Shown here piece after piece: positions 1 through 8,576 of a stretch of 64,000 nucleotides of DNA (the first letter of the stretch is position 1; every line of letters begins with the position of its first letter). Under the pieces are notes generated by a model. It worked only from the letters and a program-made list of their open reading frames with translations. It searched no databases and was not told the DNA's origin. Source of the DNA: Chloroflexota bacterium (lineage in GTDB: Bacteria > Chloroflexota > JAJPGV01); assembly GCA_021325635.1 (NCBI GenBank), contig JAJPGV010000034.1, positions 310,745 through 374,744 on the forward strand, in the 5' to 3' direction. A program made the position numbers and the translations under genes.

Positions 1-1
1 C

Positions 2-1585
2 TATTACCGCGACCTGCTCAGCGACCGATCGATGCAGCCGTGGACCCTGCTGCACGGCACCAAGGATTACCTCCACATCGCCCGCGTAATGGAGGCCTTC
101 CCTACGCTCCACCACACGGTTAACCTGGTCCCAAGCCTGGTCCAGCAGCTGGCCGACCATGCCGCCGGCCAGGTCAGCGGGCCGTTCGTGGATGTGTGCC
201 GCAAACCCAGCCATGAGCTTACGGACGAGGACCGGCAGTACATCCTTCGTTTCTTTTTCAGCATCAATCACGACAAGGTGATTGCCCGCTACCCACCCTA
301 CCTGGATCTGCTAGGCCTGCGCGACCGGCACCTCACCCAGGGTGAGCCACTGCCGGAGTGGTTCTGGCCCGACGCTATCGGATGGTTCAACCTGGCCTGG
401 ATCGACGGAACCTTCATACGCCAGGACCCGGCCCTCTGCGCCCTTGCCTCCAAGCCGCACTTCGACAGCGCTGACCTGCGGCTGCTGTTCCAGCGCCAGA
501 CCGACATCCTCGCCAAGGTCATCCCAACCTATCGCGACCTGCAAGACCGAGGCCAGGTGGAGCTGTCGACCTCGCCCTATTACCATCCGGTGCTGCCACT
601 GGTCATCGATAACCACCGCGAAGCCTGGGAGGCTCGCCCGGGCGTGGCGCTGCCGGCAATCCACTTTCACCATCCAGAGGATGCGGCCGAGCAGATCCGC
701 CGGGCTAGGTCGGCGCACCGCGAGCACTTCGGCCAGGCCCCGGCCGGTCTCTGGCCGAGCGAGGGCGGTGTCAGCCAGTCGCTGATCTATCCCGTAGCCC
801 GAGCCGGAATCCGCTGGATTGCGTCCGACGAAGAGATCCTCAACCGCAGCCGCGGTTGGAGCTCACGTCGCTTCGACGGCACGGTCGAAGATCCGGCCTC
901 ACTCTACAGCGCTTACAGCCTGCGCGACGAGGACGCCGAGCTGTCCATTATCTTTCGCGATCGCGGCCTGTCGGATGAGATTGGCTTCAAGTACCAGGCC
1001 TGGGAGCCGGGCGCCGCGGCTCAGGACCTGGTGAACCGCCTGCATGGCATCCGCGACGCACTCGGAGACGCGCGCGGCGAGCACATCGTCCCGCTGATCC
1101 TCGACGGCGAGAACTGCTGGGAGTTCTACGACAACAACGGCGAGGACTTCCTGGTCGCGCTGTTCGAGCTGCTGTCCGGCGACGACACCCTCGGCTGCGT
1201 GACTGTGAGCGAGTATCTCGACCGGCATCCACCTACCCGCCAGCTGGACCGGCTGGCCAGCGGATCGTGGATTGGCGGCACCTTCGACGTTTGGATCGGT
1301 GAGATGGCCCAGAACGTCGCCTGGGACTACCTGGCCCGCGCCCGCGAAGACCTGGTCCGGTGGCAAACGGAGTGCGAAGGGGCCGACATGGGCGTGCTGG
1401 AGCGAGCCTGGGAGGAGATCTACATCGCCGAGGGCAGTGACTGGTTCTGGTGGTACTACAGCGGCAACGACCCCAACCTGGAACGCGGCTTCGACGCCCA
1501 GTTCCGCAAGCACCTGATGAACGTGTACACGCTCATGGGCTCACCCATCCCCGAGCATCTCACCCGTCCCATCCTCGACCACTAG
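2..1585 (+). CDS. GH57-family glycoside hydrolase, 5' end outside the window
   Basis: This is an alpha-amylase/alpha-mannosidase-type enzyme of glycoside hydrolase family 57 (COG1449-like), which acts on alpha-glucans such as glycogen. The frame is open from base 2, upstream of the first ATG at 32, and reads YYRDLLS, as in the family N-terminus that begins HQPYY; the start therefore lies left of the window. Visible family motifs are LHGTKDY and NLVPSL near the N-terminus, WPSEGGVS (nt about 752-780, carrying the presumed catalytic Glu) and LDGENCWE (about 1097-1122). The C-terminus is the usual helical domain rich in Trp. It ends with TAG and is followed by about 180 non-coding bases. The exact substrate cannot be told. 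Confidence 0.85.
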   Translation, partial: YYRDLLSDRSMQPWTLLHGTKDYLHIARVMEAFPTLHHTVNLVPSLVQQLADHAAGQVSGPFVDVCRKPSHELTDEDRQYILRFFFSINHDKVIARYPPYLDLLGLRDRHLTQGEPLPEWFWPDAIGWFNLAWIDGTFIRQDPALCALASKPHFDSADLRLLFQRQTDILAKVIPTYRDLQDRGQVELSTSPYYHPVLPLVIDNHREAWEARPGVALPAIHFHHPEDAAEQIRRARSAHREHFGQAPAGLWPSEGGVSQSLIYPVARAGIRWIASDEEILNRSRGWSSRRFDGTVEDPASLYSAYSLRDEDAELSIIFRDRGLSDEIGFKYQAWEPGAAAQDLVNRLHGIRDALGDARGEHIVPLILDGENCWEFYDNNGEDFLVALFELLSGDDTLGCVTVSEYLDRHPPTRQLDRLASGSWIGGTFDVWIGEMAQNVAWDYLARAREDLVRWQTECEGADMGVLERAWEEIYIAEGSDWFWWYYSGNDPNLERGFDAQFRKHLMNVYTLMGSPIPEHLTRPILDH

Positions 1586-1764
1586 AACCAGAGCCTACGC
1601 CGTGCGATTGGGGATGGTTTGCGCGAGCCTCGCGCTGCCCAGTCCGGCGCCTCTCCCTAGACGTCGGCGAGTTTGACCTACCTCGTTGCCCGCCGAATGG
1701 GCCGCGCCTTACGCCCCGCCCATTGCCGTTTGCTTACCGAACGCGGCTTGCGCCCAGCTAGCCA

Positions 1765-2346
1765 CTAATCGAACAGCTTGCGTCGCGACACGCTGGCGGC
1801 GATCGCCACTTTCACCACGTCGAACAGGATGAACGGAAACGCCCCGGCGACGATCGCTCGGCGAATCAGCTCCAGCCCACCCACGTGCTGGACCACGTTC
1901 ATCCAGCCCGCCAGGTACGCGACCCCGGACGTGTAGAGCACGATCATCCCCACGCACCCGGCGAAGATGAGCTGAGCCATCGCCCGGCTGGAGCGCTCGC
2001 TCAACCGGCCGGTGACCCAGGCCGCGAAGGGATACCCGATGATGTAGCCCAGGGAGCCGGTGACCACTGCCGCGTGCTCCAGGCCGAACCCTCCGGCGAA
2101 CACCGGGGCGCCCAGCGCGCCCATGATGAAGTACTCCACCATTGCCGCGGCGCCCAACCGGCTGCCGAGCAGGAAGCCGGTGAGCACCACGGCCATCGGC
2201 TGCAAGGTGAACGGCACCGGGGTGAACGGCAGCGGGATGGCCACCCGAGCGAAAACGCCGGTCATCAGCGCGAACAGCGTGCACGTTAGGACCGACCATA
2301 CCAAGCCGGGACGAGCCAAGATGCCAGGACGAACGCCAGCGTACAT
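1765..2346 (-). CDS. bioY: BioY biotin transporter, ECF S component
   Basis: A 193-residue integral membrane protein that matches BioY, the biotin-binding S component of ECF vitamin importers. The family signature is clear: IPLPFTPVPFTLQ at the N-terminal end, VLTGFLLGSRLGA, then an EYFIMGALGAPVFAGG segment and GYIIGYPFAAW, with about six hydrophobic helices. The start has a strong ribosome site, GGGAGGT six bases before the ATG. No EcfA or EcfT gene is adjacent, so it either shares a distant energising module or works alone, as some BioY proteins do. No convincing BirA operator was found in the 120-base leader. Confidence 0.9.
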   Translation of the reverse strand: MYAGVRPGILARPGLVWSVLTCTLFALMTGVFARVAIPLPFTPVPFTLQPMAVVLTGFLLGSRLGAAAMVEYFIMGALGAPVFAGGFGLEHAAVVTGSLGYIIGYPFAAWVTGRLSERSSRAMAQLIFAGCVGMIVLYTSGVAYLAGWMNVVQHVGGLELIRRAIVAGAFPFILFDVVKVAIAASVSRRKLFD

Positions 2347-2465
2347 ATGAGACCTCCCCGAATAAGCAACAGCGGCATTCAGCCGCCTTCTGGATGATAG
2401 AACGGCCGGGACCTCGGAAGCGTTCTGGGGCTTACGATCCGGGCTGGCGCTGGAAGCTGGAGCGA

Positions 2466-3248
2466 TCAGATCTGACCGAGCTCGGCCACGATGCGCTCCA
2501 TGCGCGCGACGTCCGCCTTCATCTCCGCGTAGGTTACGTCAAACGTGCTGGGAAGCTGGACGCGCACTTCTTCCAGACGCGATCGCAGGCGGGCCAGGGG
2601 AGCGCCGAAATCGTCCATCAGCATGGTCGAGAAGGCGACGTCTCCGGCCTGGGCGGCCAGCGCACGCCGCAGGGCATCGCGCTCGGCAGCCAGCTCCTGC
2701 TGGCGCTGCTTGTGCAGCATCGTCAACTCCAGCATGCTGGCCAGCTGCGCCGCCAGGGCCTGGGCAAACTCGATCTCCTGGGCCGCGAACTCATGCGCTT
2801 CGGCCCGCTGCAGGTTCATAACCCCCACCAGCGCACCGTGCGAAACGATCGGCACAGATAGCATGGCCAGCAGCCGATCCTGGTCGACGCCGGGCAGCCA
2901 TTGAAAGCAGGGCTCGTAGCGCACGTCCCGCACCGCCATGTACTGCCGCTGCGCAGCGACCCAGCCCGTTACCCCCTCCCCCAGGGCCAGCCTGGCACGC
3001 CCTACGCCGGCTTGCGATAGCCCATTCGTCGCCGCCAGCACCAGGGTTCGCTCGGCCGGCTCCCATAGATACAGCGAGCACACGTCCATGCCCGTGACCT
3101 CGGTGGTCTGCCGAATGACCCGATCCACCAGCTCCGAAAAGTCGGTGCTGCTGGCGGTAATGCGAACGACGCTTTCCAGGAACGACAGCTCGCGCAACCG
3201 CTGGTCAACGTCCCCGGTTGTCATGGAAGACATCTGAGCGGCAGCCAC
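2466..3248 (-). CDS. GAF-domain sensor protein with C-terminal coiled coil
   Basis: A 260-residue soluble protein. Residues about 30-170 form a GAF domain of the type found in PtsP and GAF kinases (LALGEGVTGWVA, then MLSVPIVSHGALVGVMNLQ). The remaining 90 residues are a Glu/Arg/Ala-rich coiled coil (KQRQQELAAERDALRRAL and beyond) with no kinase, GGDEF or HTH domain. GAF domains bind small ligands such as cyclic nucleotides, haem or oxygen-sensitive cofactors; here neither ligand nor output is visible, so it is probably a signalling subunit or scaffold. The start is uncertain: GTG at 3248, with ATGs at 3233 and 3224 also possible. Confidence 0.75.
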   Translation of the reverse strand: MAAAQMSSMTTGDVDQRLRELSFLESVVRITASSTDFSELVDRVIRQTTEVTGMDVCSLYLWEPAERTLVLAATNGLSQAGVGRARLALGEGVTGWVAAQRQYMAVRDVRYEPCFQWLPGVDQDRLLAMLSVPIVSHGALVGVMNLQRAEAHEFAAQEIEFAQALAAQLASMLELTMLHKQRQQELAAERDALRRALAAQAGDVAFSTMLMDDFGAPLARLRSRLEEVRVQLPSTFDVTYAEMKADVARMERIVAELGQI

Positions 3249-3408
3249 GCCGTCAGCCTAACCTGCTTTGCCCCTGTCGCCTACAGCCAAACTGCGAGAA
3301 TCGGTCGCCACCAGGTTGTGCGAAATGCACGATGCCACTGCCGGCTCGCGAACTGTCCGCCTGCTCAGCTCGCCCTATGGTGGCTCTGACCCCTATCCCC
3401 CGCGCAAG

Positions 3409-4131
3409 CTACTCCCACTGGAAGGTACGAGACGCTACGACAACGAACCCGATCGTCCACACACTCAGCACGACCAGGCTGAACCCGGAAATGCCGGCCC
3501 CGCTCAGCGACGTACGCAGCAGGTCCGCAAGCGCCGTGGGCGGCAGGTAGGGCGATATCCCGGACAGGGCTGGCGGCAGATGATCGACCGGCAGGAACAT
3601 GCCGCCGATGAGGGCGAAGATCAGGTACAGTCCGTTGGCGCCGGCCAGTGTAGCCTCGGCTCGGAGGCCGCCGGCCATGAGCAGGCCCAGTCCTGCAAAC
3701 GCCACTGTGCCAAGGGCAGCGATCCCCAGCGCCACTTCAGTCCCGCCCGCCGGCTGCCAGCCAAATGCCAGGATGGCAACGCCCAGCAGCAGGAGGGCCT
3801 GCAGCGCTTCCACCATCAGCACCGAGGCGATCTTGGCGGCGATGAGCTGCGATCGCGTCAGCGGCGATCCGCCCAGCCGCTTCAGCACGCCGTAGTGCCG
3901 CTCGTAGGCGGTGGCAATGCCCAGGCTCACCATGCCCGTGGACATGATCGCCAGCGCCAGCACGCCGGGCACCAGGAAGTCCACCGGTCGCTGGCTGCCT
4001 ACGGCGAAGACGCTGGTGGATCCGAAGAACAGCAGCAGCACCAGGGGTATGACCAGTGTCACCAGCAGGTTCTCCCCACGGCGAGACATCAGCCGCAGCT
4101 CCATGCCCGTCTGCGCCAGCAGCGCCTTCAT
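3409..4131 (-). CDS. ABC-2 type exporter permease
   Basis: A 240-residue six-helix membrane protein of the ABC-2 family, the transmembrane half of a drug, lipid or polysaccharide exporter. It opens with a cytosolic segment (LLAQTGMELRLMSRRGENLL) that runs into the first helix, and has the ABC-2 hallmark of a long loop followed by helices rich in Gly and Ala. It overlaps the 3' end of the ATPase gene by four bases (ATGA), so the pair is translationally coupled and forms one transporter. The substrate is unknown. Confidence 0.88.
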   Translation of the reverse strand: MKALLAQTGMELRLMSRRGENLLVTLVIPLVLLLFFGSTSVFAVGSQRPVDFLVPGVLALAIMSTGMVSLGIATAYERHYGVLKRLGGSPLTRSQLIAAKIASVLMVEALQALLLLGVAILAFGWQPAGGTEVALGIAALGTVAFAGLGLLMAGGLRAEATLAGANGLYLIFALIGGMFLPVDHLPPALSGISPYLPPTALADLLRTSLSGAGISGFSLVVLSVWTIGFVVVASRTFQWE

Positions 4132-5105
4132 TCTCGAATCCTGTCGCCGGTTAGGCGTAAGAAAATGTCTTCCAGCGATTCGCGGCCGACGCGCAGCTCG
4201 CGCACGGCCACTCCCGCTCGCTTGGCCCAGGCGGTGACCTCGGCCAGCAGCGAGGCCGGGTCTTCAGTCTCGAACAGGTACACGCCGCTCTGGTCTTCGC
4301 CTGCGTCCTTCACCGCGGAAAGGGCACGCAGCTCGGCCAGCTCGAGGTTGGCCGGCGCCACCATGCGCACAGTGGTATCGGGCGTGTCGCGCCGGCCCAG
4401 CGATTCCATGTCGCCCACCGCCGCCAGACGCCCACGGTCGATGATGCCAATCCGGTCGGCCAGCTGTTCCGCCTCGTCCATGTAATGGGTGGTCAGCAGA
4501 ACAGTTACCTGCTGCTCGCGCAGCGAGCGGATGATGTCCCAGGTGGCCCGACGCGCCTGCGGATCCATGCCGGCGGTCGGCTCGTCGAGGAATACCAGAC
4601 GGGGACAGCCAATCAAGGCCAGGGCCAGCGCCAGCCGCTGCTTCTGGCCCCCCGACAGGCGCCGGTACGGCGTCTTGAGCTCACCCGACAACCCCACCAG
4701 CTCCAGCAGCCGGTCCGGATCGTCATGCTTGGGATAGAAGCTGGCGAACAGCTTGAGGATTTCGCGCGGCCGGGCTTGTGGATATACGCCGCCCTCCTGC
4801 AGCATGAGGCCGATCTGCTGCCGCAGCTGATGCGCCTGCCGCTGCGGATCGAGCCCAAGCACGCTGACCTCACCGTCGTCCCGATGCCGATACCCTTCCA
4901 GGATTTCGATGGTTGTCGTCTTGCCCGCGCCGTTCGGCCCTAGGAGGGCAAACACTTCGCCGCCGGCCGCCTCGAACGACAGCCCGTCCACCGCGACCCG
5001 CGACCCGTACGACTTGCGCAGGTCGCGCACCTGCACCGCCATCGGCGGCACGCCGGCGCCGGCCGCCTGATGCTCCCCGGCTTCTACCTCCCCTGAAACC
5101 GCCAT
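4128..5105 (-). CDS. ABC transporter ATPase, exporter type (CcmA/DrrA-like)
   Basis: A 325-residue nucleotide-binding subunit. It shows Walker A GPNGAGKTTT, the signature LSGGQKQR, Walker B RLVFLDEPTAGMD and the switch His in LLTTHYMDEAEQLADR. The roughly 100-residue C-terminal extension is typical of DrrA/CcmA-type exporters. It powers the ABC-2 permease encoded by the overlapping downstream gene. The start at 5105 is chosen by reading frame; an ATG at 5042 (MAVQVRDLRKSYG) is nearer to the usual family start and may be the real one. Confidence 0.9.
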   Translation of the reverse strand: MAVSGEVEAGEHQAAGAGVPPMAVQVRDLRKSYGSRVAVDGLSFEAAGGEVFALLGPNGAGKTTTIEILEGYRHRDDGEVSVLGLDPQRQAHQLRQQIGLMLQEGGVYPQARPREILKLFASFYPKHDDPDRLLELVGLSGELKTPYRRLSGGQKQRLALALALIGCPRLVFLDEPTAGMDPQARRATWDIIRSLREQQVTVLLTTHYMDEAEQLADRIGIIDRGRLAAVGDMESLGRRDTPDTTVRMVAPANLELAELRALSAVKDAGEDQSGVYLFETEDPASLLAEVTAWAKRAGVAVRELRVGRESLEDIFLRLTGDRIRE

Positions 5106-5146
5106 CCCTTGATCATAGGCCGTCCCAGCCGCCTATTCCCCACTCC

Positions 5147-6400
5147 TCACACTTCACGCTTCACGTCCTCATACCACCGCCTCTTGAGCGCGGCCTTGGG
5201 GTTATTCGGCCCCGAGCTTCCCGGCTCCACGTACACGACCTGACCGGGCCAGGCCACCGGCTTGCGCTGCAGCCGATCTCGCAGCCAGTCCATCACTACG
5301 GCGTGCAGCGGCGCCGACCAGGCCGTGGCGGCTTCCCCGCCGCCGATTTGCGGCCCGTGGAACTGATCGGCAAAGACCCACAGCTCGGCGGGCGCGGTGA
5401 GCTGGTCGAACATGCGGTAGATCTCCTCCAGCGGGCTGCGTGGGTCATACTCGCCCGCCATCAGCAGCGTCGGGCAGCTGATCTTGCCCATGTAGCCGTC
5501 CATGGTCATCTCGCTCGTTACCGCGTCCAGCTCCGCCTCGGACTGAGCCTGGGTGAGGAAAGCGAAGAGCTGCTTCCAGCGCGGCGTCTCCACGTTCATG
5601 AGGAAGTGCTTATCCACGTACGAGGCGGCCGGAGTGACCACCGCCTTGAGCCGGTGGTCATAGGAAGCGAAGCGCAGCCCCCAGAACGACCCGAAGCTCA
5701 GGCCGTACAGCGCGACCTGGCCGTCCTCGACCTCCGGCCGCTGCAGCAGGTAGTCCAGAGCTGCGCTGGCGGCCTGCTCGTAGTTGTTCGACGTCAGCTT
5801 GATGCCGCGCATGTTGCTTTCACCCTGCCCCGGCCCGTCGAAGCAGAACAGGTGCATGCCGCGCTGGTGGGCAAAGTTGAACAGCGGATGCGGCCAGTTC
5901 TCCTTGGTGTTGTCGCAGCCCGGGATGTGGAAGATCAGCGGCGCCTGGTCCTTATCCGGGCAGAGGTGCAGATAGCCTGAGACCAGCGTGCCGTTCCAGG
6001 GAATGTCGACGTGCTCGATCTTGTACGGAGCCAGCGCGCGCACCTGGCCGTAGCAGCGCAGCGCGCCCGCGTGCAGGTAGCGCTTCTCGTCGTTGAGCTG
6101 GAAGACCACGTGCTGCGCCCGTGAGTAGTCCATAGCCGCCTTGTAGTACAGGTCCACGGCCGTCTCGCGATGGCCGGCCTCGGCCTCGACCTTCGCCAGC
6201 GCCTCAAGCTTCCGCGCCGCCAAGCCCAGGTGCTTGCTGATCATGGCGTGGCTCTTTACGCTGCGTGGCAGGTTGCCACGCGCGTCGCCCTCGAAATGGA
6301 ACGTCTTGCCCGTTTCTTTGATCAGGTAGTCCAGCACCCACTGCTGGTTGTCACGCGCCAGCCTGGCTCGCCCGTTCTGCCTGCCCGCCGAATCAGCCAT
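5147..6400 (-). CDS. Alpha/beta hydrolase of the FrsA / dihydroxypseudooxynicotine hydrolase type
   Basis: A 417-residue alpha/beta hydrolase with a helical N-terminal cap (about 130 residues) before the core fold. The nucleophile elbow is GLSFGS, preceded by FDGPGQGES; the acid is the Asp of AGEYDPRSP and the base is the His of DQFHGP, giving a complete Ser-Asp-His triad. The layout resembles enzymes that cut carbon-carbon or ester bonds in aromatic degradation, such as 2,6-dihydroxypseudooxynicotine hydrolase, but the substrate is not determined. The ATG at 6400 is chosen because GGAGG lies eight bases upstream; the frame stays open further upstream through the tRNA gene, which is a coincidence. 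Confidence 0.85.
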   Translation of the reverse strand: MADSAGRQNGRARLARDNQQWVLDYLIKETGKTFHFEGDARGNLPRSVKSHAMISKHLGLAARKLEALAKVEAEAGHRETAVDLYYKAAMDYSRAQHVVFQLNDEKRYLHAGALRCYGQVRALAPYKIEHVDIPWNGTLVSGYLHLCPDKDQAPLIFHIPGCDNTKENWPHPLFNFAHQRGMHLFCFDGPGQGESNMRGIKLTSNNYEQAASAALDYLLQRPEVEDGQVALYGLSFGSFWGLRFASYDHRLKAVVTPAASYVDKHFLMNVETPRWKQLFAFLTQAQSEAELDAVTSEMTMDGYMGKISCPTLLMAGEYDPRSPLEEIYRMFDQLTAPAELWVFADQFHGPQIGGGEAATAWSAPLHAVVMDWLRDRLQRKPVAWPGQVVYVEPGSSGPNNPKAALKRRWYEDVKREV

Positions 6401-6489
6401 CAACCAACCTCCGGAGCACGATGCTGGGCGCAGTATAGGCCGCCCGCGCTGCGAGCACGCCCCTTCCCTGGCTACAATTTCTCCGAAGC

Positions 6490-6562
6490 GCCCCCGTAGC
6501 TCAGTCGGATAGAGCACCGGCCTCCGGAGCCGGGAGCGGAGGTTCGAGTCCTCTCGGGGGTA
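6490..6562 (+). tRNA. tRNA-Arg (anticodon CCG)
   Basis: A full cloverleaf can be drawn. Acceptor stem 6490-6496 pairs with 6555-6561 (first pair G-U), D stem GCTC/GAGC, anticodon stem CCGGC/GCCGG around the loop CTCCGGA with CCG at 6524-6526, and a T arm GGAGG-TTCGAGT-CCTCT. The discriminator base is A (6562) and the following bases are CA, so part of the CCA end may be encoded. It reads the CGG codon, which is common in this GC-rich DNA. Confidence 0.95.
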
Positions 6563-6668
6563 CAAACGCACGAATCTTTATTGGCTATCCACGGCTCTCT
6601 CATGGACCGGCCAGCGTTTCGATGTGCGTCTCGACATTTGGAAATGATTTGAGAGGCTGTTGAGCGGA

Positions 6669-7652
6669 ATGGACTGGAAGCATCAAACCGTTCTCGTAAC
6701 GGGTGCAGGTGGATTCATAGGTAGCCATCTGACGGAACGCTTAGTAAGCCTCGGAGCCAAGACGCGCGCCTTCGTGAGATACAACTCCGTGGGCTCATGG
6801 GGATGGCTTGACCAATGTCCGATCAAGCAAGATGTCGAGATTTACGCGGGTGATATTCGGGATGCAGATAGTGTTCGCCGGGCTGTGGCAGGCGCAGATG
6901 TCGTCTTTCACCTTGCTGCGCTGATTGCGATCCCCTACTCATACGATTCCCCCATCTCCTACCTGCGCACGAATGCCGAGGGTACGCTCAATGTCTTGCA
7001 GTCCGTCCGTGAGAGTGGTGCCAGCATGATGGTCCACACTTCGACCAGCGAAGTCTACGGAAGCGCTCGTTATGTGCCCATGGATGAAAGTCATCCACTG
7101 CAGGCGCAATCACCATACGCCGCCAGCAAGACCGCGGCGGATAAGCTGGTGGAGAGCTTCCACTGCTCGTTTGGACTGCCTGTGACAACCCTACGTCCGT
7201 TCAACACCTATGGGCCCAGACAATCAGCCCGGGCCGTCATTCCAGCCATCATCATTCAGGCGCTGGTGGGGTCGAGGATACAGCTAGGCAACCTCTTTCC
7301 GACGCGCGATTTCAATTACGTCGCTGATACCGTAGAGGCGTTCGTGCTTGCCGCAACATCTCCTAACGCTCTCGGGGAAACAATCAATGTCGGTACGGGC
7401 ACGGAAACCTCCATCGAACAGATCGCTACGAACGTTATGAATATCATCGGACGCCAACTCCCGGTGGTAGCCGACGAGCAGCGGCTGCGACCAGCAGATA
7501 GTGAAGTAGACCGGCTCTGCGCTAACTCTCAAAAAGCGCGCGAGCTTCTAGGCTGGGAGCCCGTTGAAAGCCAGCGGCAAGGGCTGGCGCGCACCGTCGA
7601 GTGGATTCGCGAGAATCTCCAGATGTATAAGATCGACCGATACGCGATCTGA
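6669..7652 (+). CDS. NAD-dependent 4,6-dehydratase/epimerase, LegB-like SDR
   Basis: A 327-residue extended short-chain dehydrogenase acting on nucleotide sugars. The Rossmann motif is TGAGGFIG (residues 11-18) and the catalytic Tyr-Lys pair is in YAASK (Tyr150, Lys154). The N-terminus M-D-W-K and the segment FVRYNSVGSWGWL match the LegB group (NAD-dependent 4,6-dehydratases for UDP-amino-sugars), which act in making legionaminic-type or other surface sugars. The ATG at 6669 fits the homologues' N-terminus; a TTG at 6660 is closer to the GAGAGG at 6651. The DNA is more AT-rich than the flanks and the gene lies just after a tRNA, which suggests transfer. Exact substrate unknown. Confidence 0.82.
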   Translation: MDWKHQTVLVTGAGGFIGSHLTERLVSLGAKTRAFVRYNSVGSWGWLDQCPIKQDVEIYAGDIRDADSVRRAVAGADVVFHLAALIAIPYSYDSPISYLRTNAEGTLNVLQSVRESGASMMVHTSTSEVYGSARYVPMDESHPLQAQSPYAASKTAADKLVESFHCSFGLPVTTLRPFNTYGPRQSARAVIPAIIIQALVGSRIQLGNLFPTRDFNYVADTVEAFVLAATSPNALGETINVGTGTETSIEQIATNVMNIIGRQLPVVADEQRLRPADSEVDRLCANSQKARELLGWEPVESQRQGLARTVEWIRENLQMYKIDRYAI

Positions 7653-7697
7653 CCCGGTCATCACCAAGATCGCGTCGGTTGCTCGATCGATACCGGA

Positions 7698-8426
7698 CTA
7701 CAGCCGAATGTGCAAAAGCTCCAGATTGCACAACAGAGACAGGCCATTGGTGAATAGCCGTCGACCATGGTTCGATTGAAACGTCCAGGTGCGAACCGGA
7801 TCATTTGGATTCGGAAGGATGTCAAAGGGCATTTCAAAAGGAGTAAACGAAAAGCCCTTTATCTCTGGCCTGGAATCCAGGAACGCCGCCACCGACGCTT
7901 GGGAAAAGATATTCCAGCCTGCCTCAAGAGGGGATTCAGCCGAAGCACCTGCTTGGCGGTACCTCACCCAGACATCAATTGGATGGTTGTTGAACAGGCC
8001 GAAAACCAGGATCTGGCCACCTGGTCTGGTCCAATTCAACAGATTCGACAAGCAGGGTTCGAATTGATCGAAAATCCCTAAGACGCCAATTAGCAGGCTG
8101 ATGTCGGCACTCGCCTCTGCCAAGAGGCCCGAATCAAGAACGGAACCGACTCGGAACTCAGCACCCAGCACCCTCTTTCGTGCGACGTCAATAAACTCAG
8201 GAACGATATCGCAGCCTAAATAGGCAGCCGACGGATAACGCGTACGCAGGTAATAGATCAGCTCACCAGTAGCACACCCAAGATCGACAACCGCGCTGCC
8301 GGGCTCTGCGAGCATCCTTTCACGGATGCTCTCGCCAATCAGCTTGAAGATCTCCTTTGGCTGCTCGAACCGATCCTCGCGCAAATAGATGGCCTTATCG
8401 TGGGAGCGTTGTACGACCGGCGACAA
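7698..8426 (-). CDS. Class I SAM-dependent methyltransferase
   Basis: A 242-residue methyltransferase. Motif I is VVDLGCATGE, followed by the ribose-binding acidic loop (YLGCDIV) and LLIGVLGIFDQF for motif IV. The rest of the fold looks complete. The TTG at 8426 is taken as the start because AGAAGGAG sits seven bases upstream; the frame is open to a GTG/ATG further up, but that stretch is unlike the family. It converges on the LegB-like gene (45 bases between stops) and shares its lower GC, so the two may have moved together. The methylated substrate, perhaps a sugar or lipid head group, is not evident. Confidence 0.8.
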   Translation of the reverse strand: MSPVVQRSHDKAIYLREDRFEQPKEIFKLIGESIRERMLAEPGSAVVDLGCATGELIYYLRTRYPSAAYLGCDIVPEFIDVARKRVLGAEFRVGSVLDSGLLAEASADISLLIGVLGIFDQFEPCLSNLLNWTRPGGQILVFGLFNNHPIDVWVRYRQAGASAESPLEAGWNIFSQASVAAFLDSRPEIKGFSFTPFEMPFDILPNPNDPVRTWTFQSNHGRRLFTNGLSLLCNLELLHIRL

Positions 8427-8576
8427 TACACTTCTCCTTCTGCAAAAAACCCAGCGATGGCACTGTGGCATTCGCCGACTGCTTATCGCCTCACGTCGGC
8501 CTCGACATTTACGGCCGCCCTGCACGTGATTGTTTTCCACCCGGCCCGTGAGGCAGAAGCTTGCCACGTCAGAGGA

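Noticed and set aside
6401-6571. Extension of the alpha/beta hydrolase frame through the tRNA gene
   Set aside because: The extended part is unlike the family and a strong GGAGG site marks the ATG at 6400.
8050-8075. GGGTTCGAATT as a possible repeat of the tRNA 3' end (attachment site)
   Set aside because: Only the T-loop core matches; the flanking acceptor bases differ, so it is a chance likeness inside the methyltransferase gene.
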